This document shows, piece after piece, positions 1-8,000 of a stretch of DNA of 16,497 nucleotides. The notes beneath the pieces are model-generated. The model saw only the letters and a list, made by a program, of their open reading frames with translations. It had not been told where the DNA came from and did no database searches. Source of the stretch: Synergistaceae bacterium. GTDB taxonomy: Bacteria; Synergistota; Synergistia; Synergistales; Aminobacteriaceae. Position 1 is the stretch's first letter. Each line of letters opens with the position of its first letter. The DNA is taken from positions 1 through 16,497 of the forward strand of contig JAITPZ010000038.1 of the NCBI GenBank assembly GCA_031289165.1. Reading direction: 5' to 3'. The translations under genes and the position numbers were made by a program.

Positions 1-1107
1 CTGGCGATTGACCGCGACGATGCGCTCCTCCATATCCGCCAGAACGATGGGGAACGGCATGTTGTCGAAGATGTCCTCCGTGGCGGAGACGGAGGCGTTG
101 AGGGCCCGTTCGAGGTCGCTCAGCTCGTCGTTGCCCTCGACGGGAAGGCGGGTGCGGCTGATCGCGTTGTTCGTGATGTTCAGCGCGGCCCGGCGCAGGC
201 GGACCATGCGTTTCAGGAGGAGGTTCAGGATGAACGTCACCGCGAAGAGCGCGATCGCCCCCGTGAGAATCATCACTCCATTGGCCTCGGTGACCGCGGA
301 AAGGCCTCGCATGTAGATGGTGCGGGGCTGACTGAACATCGCCACGATGTTTCCCTTGCCCAGAATGTCCCTCTGCGGAACCCATACCTTCAGGACGTCG
401 GGCGTGGTCTCGACGATGAAGGGGTCCGTCGCGGCGATGGCCCTCGCGAGGGCGCTCTCGATCTCGGGAGGGTAGTCCCGCGTTTCAAAAACGTGATAGA
501 CGTCCAGAGATTCCTGAAAGGCCGACGCGATATTCCGGATGCGCTCGATCGTGCGTGTTCCCACGATGCAGTACCCGCGGACGGGGTGCAGAGGAGACGG
601 CGCGACGCTGGCGATTCCAATTTCGTAGCTCTCCCTTCCCAGCGCGAAGAGCCCGGCGATCTCGCCATGCCGGGAAATTTCCTCCAGGTTGGGGATAAGC
701 TGAGTGGCGGCCTTTCTTTCGGCGTAGGAAAGGGGGCGCTCTCTGCCCTCCGGGTCAAGCGTCATCTCGAAGACCACGTTCCCGAAGGGGTCCAGGAGCA
801 TGAAGAAATCGGTATTGGAAAGCCTGAGGAGCTCGGGGTTGACGGCTTCGTGAATCAGCGGAAAATCGCGGTTGTCCATATATTCGTAAATATCCGCGCG
901 ATGCCCCCACAACCCGGCGTTCAGTCTGTAAATGTTGTTTTCGTAATCGAAGCAGGCGTCGAGGCGCTCCACGGCCCTGGCGGCGAAATCTACCTCCACC
1001 TTCGCGAACTCCTCAAGAGTCATCACGCGAAAGACAAGATTCATCGCGATCAGGCTGACGGAAAAAATCGCCACGATCCACACAATGGTTTTTATCCGTA
1101 ACGACAT
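1..1107 (-). CDS. CHASE4-HAMP-PAS membrane signalling protein, N-terminal part (runs off left edge)
   Basis: Reading the minus strand from an ATG at 1107-1105 gives 369 residues with no stop before the window edge, so only the N-terminal part is present. A GGGGAGGAA ribosome site lies about 12 bases upstream of the start. The order is: membrane helix (residues 7-27), extracytoplasmic sensor (about 35-265), second membrane helix (about 276-298), HAMP linker (about 298-347) and the beginning of a PAS domain (from about 345, FPIVLADMEERIVAVN). The sensor has the CHASE4 pattern: an LWGHRADIYEYM stretch at 66-77 where that family has DWAxWDxxY, then FFMLLDPFGNVVFE at 101-114. CHASE4 receptors sense unknown extracellular ligands and usually end in a histidine kinase, GGDEF or EAL output, which here lies outside the window. 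It is divergent from the gene at 1336. Domain calls are from motif recognition only. Confidence 0.85.
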   Translation of the reverse strand, partial: MSLRIKTIVWIVAIFSVSLIAMNLVFRVMTLEEFAKVEVDFAARAVERLDACFDYENNIYRLNAGLWGHRADIYEYMDNRDFPLIHEAVNPELLRLSNTDFFMLLDPFGNVVFEMTLDPEGRERPLSYAERKAATQLIPNLEEISRHGEIAGLFALGRESYEIGIASVAPSPLHPVRGYCIVGTRTIERIRNIASAFQESLDVYHVFETRDYPPEIESALARAIAATDPFIVETTPDVLKVWVPQRDILGKGNIVAMFSQPRTIYMRGLSAVTEANGVMILTGAIALFAVTFILNLLLKRMVRLRRAALNITNNAISRTRLPVEGNDELSDLERALNASVSATEDIFDNMPFPIVLADMEERIVAVNRQ

Positions 1108-1335
1108 CGTCCCGCAATTCCTCCCCGAAAAACCAACAGACCCGCCGCGCGTTTCGCACTCGGAAGGCGATCTGTCACGGTTGTCTGTAAAAAACATCTA
1201 TAAAAGAAAATTTCGATTACATTGTACCTTACACTCAGGGCGAAAGAAAATTCGGCATGAAAGAAAAACTCCGGATTATCCTGTATTATATTTGCGTTGA
1301 AAAATCAGGGCTCGTTCCGAAGGGAGTTTTTATTC
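1108..1335. other. Divergent intergenic region with weak promoter-like sites
   Basis: This stretch of 228 bases separates the leftward CHASE4 gene from the rightward small membrane-protein gene. It is more AT-rich than the surrounding genes, mainly at 1190-1300. On the minus strand TACAAT (1226-1221) matches a -10 box in five of six positions, but no good -35 box lies upstream. On the plus strand TATTAT (1284-1289) is a similar candidate that would give a leader of about 40 bases. No convincing hairpin or conserved RNA was recognised. Confidence 0.4.
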
Positions 1336-1623
1336 GTGCTGATCGCAAAAATTCTGGAAACCGTCATGCTGGTGTGTTTTGGCATTGCCTGGCCGCTGTC
1401 CATCGCGAAGTCATGGAGGTCGCGCACCGCCAGGGGAAAGAGCCTCTTTTTTCTCATCAACGTTCTGGTCGGTTACGTCGCCGGCTTCGCGAAGGTCGTT
1501 CTGACGGACGGGTGGACCGGCTTTCTGCTGATACCTTACGGCCTCAATTTCTGCATGGTCGCCGCCGACATCATCCTCTATTTCCGCAACCGAAGGCTCG
1601 ACCTCGCCGGGGAGTCCGCGTAG
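1336..1623 (+). CDS. Small three-helix membrane protein, PQ-loop/SemiSWEET-like
   Basis: This is a 95-residue, very hydrophobic protein. GTG at 1336 is chosen as the start because AAGGGAG lies 9 bases upstream; a TTG at 1297 in the same frame has no ribosome site. Three membrane helices are visible, at about residues 4-20, 36-55 and 63-83. Between helices one and two sits WPLSIAKSWRSRTARGKSL, which recalls the PQ-loop motif of SemiSWEET and MtN3-type carriers: a proline in helix one, then basic residues and a GKSL turn. The glutamine of the motif is not present. SemiSWEETs are also about 90 residues with three helices and work as dimers in sugar transport. Similar short proteins occur in anaerobic bacteria as uncharacterised genes. 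Transport is inference from size and motif. It lies 37 bases upstream of the DUF362 gene on the same strand. Confidence 0.7.
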   Translation: MLIAKILETVMLVCFGIAWPLSIAKSWRSRTARGKSLFFLINVLVGYVAGFAKVVLTDGWTGFLLIPYGLNFCMVAADIILYFRNRRLDLAGESA

Positions 1624-1660
1624 TCCGGGGCCGCCGGCACGGAGTCATAACGATGGGTTC

Positions 1661-2800
1661 ATGACGGGAAAACTGCTGCTGCTGAGACGGAACGGCTACG
1701 ACCGGGAGGGTATGGACTCCGCGGTAAGGGCCGTATTCGACCACTTCGGCGGGGTCGGAAGTTTCGTCTCGCCGGGCGGCCGTGTTCTTCTGAAGGTCAA
1801 CCTCGTCGCGGGGCACGAGCCGGAGCGCCGCGCGACAACGGATCCCTCCGTGGTCCGCGCCGTGGCGCGCCTCGTCATGGACGCAGGGGGACGCCCCGTG
1901 ATCGCCGACAGCCCGGGGATCGACAGCTTCGCCCGGGCGGCGCGGAAGGCGGGGTTCATGGACGTCGCGGAGGAGCTCGGCATCCCCTGCGTCGGGCTGA
2001 CGGACCCCGTGCCGCTGCCCGCCTCGTCCGACGCCTCGTTTCACAAAATCGAGGTCGCCCGTCTCGCTCTCGAGAGCGACCTCGTTATCAACCTGCCCAA
2101 GATGAAAACCCACGCCCAGATGCTCCTGACCCTGGGCGTGAAAAATATGTTCGGCTGCGTCGTCGCGCAGCGCAAGGCCGAGTGGCACTACAGCGTCGGG
2201 CTCCGGCGCGAGGCGTTCGCGTCGCTTCTGCTGGACATCTGGAACGGCGTTCGCCCCGCGCTCACGATACTGGACGGCGTGATCGGCATGGACGGGCACG
2301 GTCCCACCAACGGCGCCCCCTTCCCCTGCGGCGTCGTGGCCGGAGCGCGGGACGCCCTGGCGATGGACTTTTGGCTCTGCCGCATGATGGGCGTCCGGCT
2401 CGAGGACTATCCCCTCTGGCGGGCGGCTGCCGCGCGAAACATGCCCCAGTGCCGCCTGAACGACGACGACCTGGCCGGCGATTTTCCCCCCGACCACGTA
2501 TGGCAGGGTTTGAATGTTCCGAAGCTGGACAGCCTGAGCGTCATTCCCGGCCTCTCCCGCCTGCCCTTCCTGGAGCGGGCGCTGGCGTCGCGCCCCGTCC
2601 ACCGTCCGGACCGCTGCATCGGCTGCGGAAAGTGCGCGGCCATGTGCAAGGCGGAGGCCATCGCGCAGCACGGCAAAAACCTGACCTTCGACTACGCGAG
2701 GTGCATTCGCTGTTACTGCTGCCACGAAATGTGTCCCGTCAACGCCATCGACTTCCGGGACGGCCTGCTGAGAAAGCTCATGAAACGCCTGGGGCGGTAA
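1661..2800 (+). CDS. DUF362 family protein with C-terminal double 4Fe-4S ferredoxin domain
   Basis: This protein has 379 residues, a usual length for DUF362-ferredoxin fusions. The DUF362 part spans about residues 38-250 and shows RVLLKVNLV near its start, a PVIADSPG stretch and LVINLPKMKTH near residue 146. The C-terminus has two iron-sulfur motifs: CIGCGKCAAMC starting at C319 and CIRCYCCHEMC starting at C348, each followed by a further ligand context (KAEAI, PVNAI) typical of a 2x4Fe-4S domain. No signal peptide or membrane helix is evident, so it is probably cytoplasmic. Family members are thought to take part in redox reactions, but the substrate is unknown. The ATG at 1661 is preceded by only a weak ribosome site; the better GGAG (1641-1644) suits the three-codon ATG at 1653 that ends in the overlapping ATGA. 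Terminator-like structures follow the stop. Confidence 0.9.
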   Translation: MTGKLLLLRRNGYDREGMDSAVRAVFDHFGGVGSFVSPGGRVLLKVNLVAGHEPERRATTDPSVVRAVARLVMDAGGRPVIADSPGIDSFARAARKAGFMDVAEELGIPCVGLTDPVPLPASSDASFHKIEVARLALESDLVINLPKMKTHAQMLLTLGVKNMFGCVVAQRKAEWHYSVGLRREAFASLLLDIWNGVRPALTILDGVIGMDGHGPTNGAPFPCGVVAGARDALAMDFWLCRMMGVRLEDYPLWRAAAARNMPQCRLNDDDLAGDFPPDHVWQGLNVPKLDSLSVIPGLSRLPFLERALASRPVHRPDRCIGCGKCAAMCKAEAIAQHGKNLTFDYARCIRCYCCHEMCPVNAIDFRDGLLRKLMKRLGR

Positions 2801-2817
2801 GAAATTCCTCACCAGTC

Positions 2818-2866
2818 TTTGGGGCTCCGCCCCAAACCTCGCGAGGGGTCGTGAACCCCTCGACCC
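2818..2866. repeat. Tandem palindromic intergenic element (REP-like)
   Basis: Two perfect inverted repeats follow each other after the DUF362 gene. The first pairs TTTGGGGC (2818-2825) with GCCCCAAA (2829-2836) over a 3-base loop. The second pairs CGAGGGGT (2842-2849) with ACCCCTCG (2855-2862) over a 5-base loop, and is followed by another CCCC. There is no T-run, so this is not a standard intrinsic terminator. The layout resembles the dispersed GGGGC...GCCCC palindromes found between genes in many GC-rich genomes. Whether it recurs in this genome cannot be judged from one copy. Confidence 0.6.
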
Positions 2867-2896
2867 CTTAAGTTGTTGACATTGGAATGAAAAGGT

Positions 2897-2935
2897 ATCC
2901 CCTGTCTGCCTGTGACGGCTGCAGGGGATTTTTTT
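2897..2935 (+). terminator. Rho-independent terminator after the DUF362 gene
   Basis: ATCCCCTG (2897-2904) pairs perfectly with CAGGGGAT (2922-2929), and a run of seven T (2929-2935) follows at once. The inner bases contain a further GCC/GGC pairing. The position, 97 bases after the DUF362 stop and before the next promoter, fits an end of the first plus-strand unit. Confidence 0.8.
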
Positions 2936-2981
2936 GTTCCTTCGATTCCGGGGAAACGCGGGAGGGCTTCGTAGGCTAATG

Positions 2982-2987
2982 TATAAT
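2982..2987 (+). promoter_or_regulatory. Consensus -10 box (TATAAT) for the VWA gene
   Basis: TATAAT at 2982-2987 is a perfect sigma-70 type -10 box, placed between the upstream terminator and the VWA start, and would give a leader of about 33 bases. No good -35 hexamer is seen 16-18 bases upstream, so the promoter may be weak or need an activator. Confidence 0.5.
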
Positions 2988-3026
2988 GTGGTGATTCCCG
3001 GATAATCAAAGGAGCTGACCTTACTA

Positions 3027-5030
3027 ATGAAGATGAGAAATTTGCTGATCGGGACCGTCGCGGTATTCCTGATATTCTCGATCGTTCCCGCGTTCGCCGC
3101 AACAACAATGACGCGCTATGAGGCGGCGTCAAGACTCGCCCAAACACTTTCCACGGTAAATTTCGACGGGGCGGGCGGAGAAGAGGACGAGATTCTGAAA
3201 AAACTGGTCCTGGAGTTCAGAAAGGAACTCGAAGTGATCGGCGTGAAAATATTGGATCAACGTTTTGCCTCACTCGTGAGCGCGGATGTCGGGGCGCAAA
3301 AGACGCCGGACATGTCGGAAACGCTTCCGTCGGGGCATTGGGTCTACGGGGCTCTGGCGTGGATCGAGGTGGCCGCGCAGAAGTTTGCAGGCCCCTCCCC
3401 CAGGGTCATGGAACAAAGCGCAAGCAACGCTCCAGCCTCCTACAACCGCACTAAAGCAACCGTACCGTATCTCGGTTACGCCGGCGAGAATCGTTTCGCT
3501 CAATCTTCTTCCATGATCTCACTGGCGTCGATTCCCAGGCCCTCCCCTCAGGAGACGGCCCGCTACTCCGCTTATGACGACAACCCCGTCAAAATCGTCG
3601 CGCGCGATCCCCTCTCCACCTTCAGCCTCGACGTGAGCACTGCGAGCTACGCGAACGTCCGGCGTTTCCTGAACGCGGGCAGGATGCCGCACCCGGACGC
3701 GGTGCGGGTGGAGGAGCTGATCAATTACTTCCCGGCGATGGCTCAGGACATGACGCCGACCCGCCTCGAAGGGTCGCCGTTTGCCGCGGCCTGCGAGCTG
3801 GCCCCCTGCCCCTGGAACGACAACAACGTCCTGCTCTGGGTCTCCCTGACGACGCAAGAGCTCGACTACAAAAAGGCCCCGCCCGCGAACCTCGTCTTTC
3901 TCGTTGACGTCTCCGGCTCGATGTCCCCGCCGGAGCGCCTGCCGCTCGTGAAGGCGGCGCTCAAAATGCTGACCGCGCGCCTTCGCCCGGAGGATCGCAT
4001 TTCCCTCGTGACCTACGCCGGCTCGACGCGCGTGGCGCTGGAGGCGACGAAGGGGAGCGAAAAAGCGTCGATCACGGCCGCCATCGACGGGCTCGGCGCG
4101 GGGGGAAGCACCGCGGGCGCGGCGGGCCTCACCCTCGCGTACCAACAGGCGAGAGGGGCGTTTATCAAAGGCGGAGTCAACAGAATCCTGCTCTGCACGG
4201 ACGGGGACTTCAACGTCGGGGCGTCGAGCACGGAAGAACTCGAGGCCATGGTGAAGAAGGAAAGGGAGAGCGGCGTCACCCTCTCGATCCTGGGCTTCGG
4301 GACGGACAACTACAACGACGCCATGATGACGAAGATCGCGAGCGTGGGCAACGGGAACTGCAGTTACGTCGACGGGATGTCGGAGGCGCGGAAGGTTCTC
4401 GACGAGGAGATGACGGCGACGCTGGTGACGGTGGCGAAGGACGTGAAGGCGCAGATCGAGTTCAACCCGGCGAACGTGATCGAGTACCGCCAGATCGGCT
4501 ATGAAAAGCGCCAGTTGAGGAACGAGGACTTCAACAATGATAAAATCGACGCGGGCGACGTGGGGGCGGGCCGCAGGGTGACGATCCTTTACGAACTGAC
4601 GCTCGTCGGCGCGAAACCGAGCGTCGATCCGCTGCGCTACCAGGCTTCTCCGGCCCCGGCGTCCGACGACGCCGCTTCGACCGACATGAAAGGCGACGAA
4701 CTCGCGTACCTGAAATTTCGCTGGAAAGCGCCGGACGGAGACGTCAGCAGCAGGGCCGATATGCCGGTACTGAAAAAATCTGTGGCGAAAACTTTTGCCG
4801 GGTCCGGAACGGGCCTGCGCTTTACGGCCGCCGTTGCGGCTTACGGCCAGAAGCTGAGGAACGGCCCCGGGCTGGAGGGCATGAAGTGGAGCGCCATTGA
4901 GTCATGGGCCGACGGCGCGCGCGGAGACGACCCCTGGCGCGCGGAGTTCCTCCAGCTCGTGAAACTGGCGGCGTCCATTTCGGGGGCGAACGCCTCCTCA
5001 GGGGCAGACGCCTCTTCGACGGGCAAATAA
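3027..5030 (+). CDS. Secreted YfbK-type von Willebrand factor A protein with SLH-like N-terminus
   Basis: This protein has 667 residues. AAAGGAG at 3008-3014 stands 12 bases before ATG 3027. Residues 1-24 form a signal peptide ending AFA, without a lipobox cysteine. Residues 25-110 look like a rearranged SLH stem: MTRYEAASRLAQTL, then a helical LVLEFRKELEVIGVK segment, then SGHWVYGALAWIE. A low-complexity linker leads to the YfbK N-terminal domain (about 186-285, with DPLSTFSLDVSTASYANVRR). The VWA domain follows (about 288-455) with a complete metal-binding site: D294-x-S296-x-S298, T362 and D392 in TDGD. The C-terminal third matches DUF3520 and ends near WADGARGDDPWRAEFLQLV. YfbK-type proteins are exported and of unknown function; metal-dependent adhesion or complex assembly is inferred from the VWA site. 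The gene stands alone, with its own promoter and a convergent neighbour. Confidence 0.9.
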   Translation: MKMRNLLIGTVAVFLIFSIVPAFAATTMTRYEAASRLAQTLSTVNFDGAGGEEDEILKKLVLEFRKELEVIGVKILDQRFASLVSADVGAQKTPDMSETLPSGHWVYGALAWIEVAAQKFAGPSPRVMEQSASNAPASYNRTKATVPYLGYAGENRFAQSSSMISLASIPRPSPQETARYSAYDDNPVKIVARDPLSTFSLDVSTASYANVRRFLNAGRMPHPDAVRVEELINYFPAMAQDMTPTRLEGSPFAAACELAPCPWNDNNVLLWVSLTTQELDYKKAPPANLVFLVDVSGSMSPPERLPLVKAALKMLTARLRPEDRISLVTYAGSTRVALEATKGSEKASITAAIDGLGAGGSTAGAAGLTLAYQQARGAFIKGGVNRILLCTDGDFNVGASSTEELEAMVKKERESGVTLSILGFGTDNYNDAMMTKIASVGNGNCSYVDGMSEARKVLDEEMTATLVTVAKDVKAQIEFNPANVIEYRQIGYEKRQLRNEDFNNDKIDAGDVGAGRRVTILYELTLVGAKPSVDPLRYQASPAPASDDAASTDMKGDELAYLKFRWKAPDGDVSSRADMPVLKKSVAKTFAGSGTGLRFTAAVAAYGQKLRNGPGLEGMKWSAIESWADGARGDDPWRAEFLQLVKLAASISGANASSGADASSTGK

Positions 5031-5044
5031 GAGATTTTATCGAC

Positions 5045-5083
5045 CCGGAGGGGGCGGAAAGGTTTTTTTTCGTCTCCCTCCGG
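5045..5083. terminator. Long-loop inverted repeat between convergent genes
   Basis: CCGGAGGG (5045-5052) and CCCTCCGG (5076-5083) are perfect complements separated by 23 bases that include eight T on the plus strand. The element sits between the convergent ends of the VWA and kinase genes. The large loop and the lack of a T-run after the stem on either strand make it a poor intrinsic terminator, so the role is tentative. Confidence 0.3.
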
Positions 5084-5098
5084 TATGCAGGTCGATCT

Positions 5099-8000
5099 TT
5101 ACGTTTTGGTTTCCTGTTTCGCCGGGTTCCTTTGGAGAAAGAAACTGATCTTTTCGACGGCCGTGTCGTACTCGAACATCAGGATGTGCTGTTCTATTTC
5201 GGAGACGGCGGTCTTTGTCCCCGCGCTGAGTTTCATGCCCGCGTATTTTATCAGCATCTCGTTGACCGTCTCGATGTCCATGCCGACCAGCGCAACCTGC
5301 AGGGTCTCCAGTTGAAGAGCCGCCCTCTCCGCCCGATTGTCGGGCACGTCCGCGTCGGCGTCCTCGTGCAGCGCGGCGCATATACCCTCGGTGATTTCCC
5401 GCAAACCGTGCAGCAGCTCGCCTGTCCTGTCGCGAATCACCTCCCGCTCGCCGTTCATCGCGGCTTCCTCCAGCTGCATCGCGAAATCCCCCAGGTCAAA
5501 GGCGCCGATGCTTCGCGCCGCGCCCTTGACCGCGTGTACGCAGATCCCGTAGAGGCGAATGTCTCCGTCTTTTTCGCTCTTTTCAATCTGCAGTCCCTTT
5601 TCATCGGCGTCGACGCAAAAACTTCTCAGGATATCGCAGTAGACCTCGACCGTCCCGCCGGTGTTTTTAATCCCCCACAGCGTATCGACTCCCGGGATAT
5701 CGAGGACTTTCGCCTGGAGGGGCTTTGAATTTTCCATCGTCTGAGGTTCCTCGGCATCTTTTTCCATCGGAATCTGCTTTTCCTCCGGTATCCATTTTCT
5801 CAGGATGTACTCCAGTTGCTGCATGTCGATGGGCTTGGGCAGGAAATCATCCATCCCCTTCTCCAGGAACATTTCCCTCTGACCGGAGAGCGCGTTCGCG
5901 GTGAGGGCGATTATCGGCAGCTTCGTGTAATAAACTTCATTTTTCTCGAGATCGCGGATGCGCGACGTGGCCTCCAGACCGTCCATTCCGGGCATCATGT
6001 GGTCCATGAATACGAGGTCGTAATTATTGTTCCTTACGAGCTCGATGGCCGCCTCTCCGCTGCTGCAGGTTTCGACCGTCGCCCCGTAGTGCGACACCAG
6101 CTCTTTCGCTACTCTCAGGTTGCTTGAAATATCGTCCACGATCAGGATTTTTGCGTCAGGCGCCATAAAATGAGCCCTCGCGTTGGGCAACCTGCTGCTG
6201 ATGTGTTCAAAGACGCCGTTCAGGGCGTTCGCCAGGGAGACGGAGTACACGGGCAACAGGATGCAGCCGACGTCCCTGAAGGCGAACGCGTCTCCAAGCT
6301 CCACCATGACCACGAGCTGAGTCTGCATGCTGTAGTCGCCCAGCGCGTCGATGCACTCCATTGCGTGCCTGGAGGAGATGAACGCGTGGTCGTAATAGCT
6401 GCCCTTCAGGCCCTCGATAAAATCCTCCAGGCTTTTCGCGCGTTTGACCCTCACCCCGAGCCGCATCATGGTGCGAACGATCGACTGTATATGAAGCGCC
6501 CTCTCCTCGTACAGCAAAACGCGCTTCTGTGCGGCGCGATGGACGACGGCCAGTTTTTCGTCGTTCTCGAAGGACTGCACCACGGTCGCCGTAAAAACGG
6601 ATCCCTCACCGTACTCGCTCGAAACGGTAACCCTGCCGTCCATGAGCCTGCAATACGTATTCGCGATGGACAGGCCGAGTCCCGACCCCTCGATGTGGTG
6701 GCTGTGCTCGATGTTCAGCCGTGAAAAGTCCGTGAACAGCTTGTTCATATCCTCTTTTTTTATGCCGATTCCGCTGTCGCTCACCCTGAAAATCAACTCT
6801 ATTTTACCGGCGCCGATCACCCTCTTCTCCACGTCCAGCGAGATGAATCCCCTGGGGGTGTACTTTATGGCGTTGGTGAGCAGGTTGACGACTATCTGCC
6901 GAAGGCGCACATTGTCGCCGATGAGCTGCGCGGGGATGTCGGAGTCGACTCTGACAAAAAAGTCGAGGGGCTTGTCCTTGTCCATGAGCCGCACCCGGAT
7001 CACGTTGATCATATCGTTCATCAGCGAGGCGAAGAAATAACTTCGGGTATCCATCGTCATCTGGCCGGATTCTATCTTCGAAAAATCGAGGATGTCGTTG
7101 ATTATGGAAAGCAGAGAGCTTCCGGACTGGCGAATGATCGAAATATACTCGTGCACTTCGGGGGAGAGGGATTTTTGCATGACGAGCTCCGACATGCCGA
7201 GAATCGAGTTCAGCGGGGTGCGGATCTCGTGACTCATTCTGGCCAGGAAGGACGACTTGCTCCTGTTCTCCTCGTCGGAGCGCATCCTGTCAATGCTCAG
7301 ACGGACGAGAAAATAGCTCAGGACCACCATGAAAACGCTCCCCAGAAGAATCTGGATCGCGGCCATGAGATGCACATCCCGATAATAGTTCCCTACCGGA
7401 GTCGCTATCCCCAGATACCATCCATTCCGTATCCGCCTGAAAAACGCCACGACCTCGGCGCGGTAGGCGGTCTGCAGGTGCCGAACGGGAATGACGTTTT
7501 CTCCGGCCTTCATGCTTCTGGCGATGTCGGAGTGCGCCTCGCTGAATTGCTCGAACGGTTTGCCGAAATATTCCTCGTCCGGATGGGCGATGAGGGTCAT
7601 GTCCCGTCCTATCAGCATCCCATAGCCGCCCTCCGCGGACTGAAGCGACGCGACATAGCGGGATATGCCGACTGTATCCAGGTCGAGAGCGACGATTCCC
7701 CGCGGGTTCTGCAGGACCATCGACGCCGAGATGATGACTCTTCCGGACCGCACGTCGACGTAAGGGGTCGTAAAAGCGACCTCTCCCCCCGCTTCGAGCG
7801 CCGCGGCGTACCAGGGGCGCTCCGTCGGGTCGTAGTCCCGGGGCGGCGTCCACTCGCTGCCGTTAAAAAATTCGCCGCCGAAGAAGCCGTAAAGCCCCAG
7901 AAAACCCGCGATGCCATCGGAGGACTCCTCCGACAGCCTGTGGGTCAGCTCCGTCAGGTACGTCTCAATCTGCTCGTGAGACTCTCGCATGGCCAGTCTG

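Noticed and set aside
493..1101. Plus-strand frame of 202 codons
   Set aside because: It is antisense to the CHASE4 gene, whose membrane helices and HAMP region account for this stretch.
1257..1664. Plus-strand frame of 135 codons overlapping the small membrane protein
   Set aside because: The product is arginine-rich without pattern, while the alternative frame gives a clean three-helix membrane protein with a good ribosome site.
1571..2812. Open frame of 413 codons on the minus strand
   Set aside because: It lies opposite the DUF362 gene, whose motifs (two 4Fe-4S sites) are unmistakable, and its own product is rich in R, A, G, V and H with no domain pattern, as expected of a GC-rich antisense frame.
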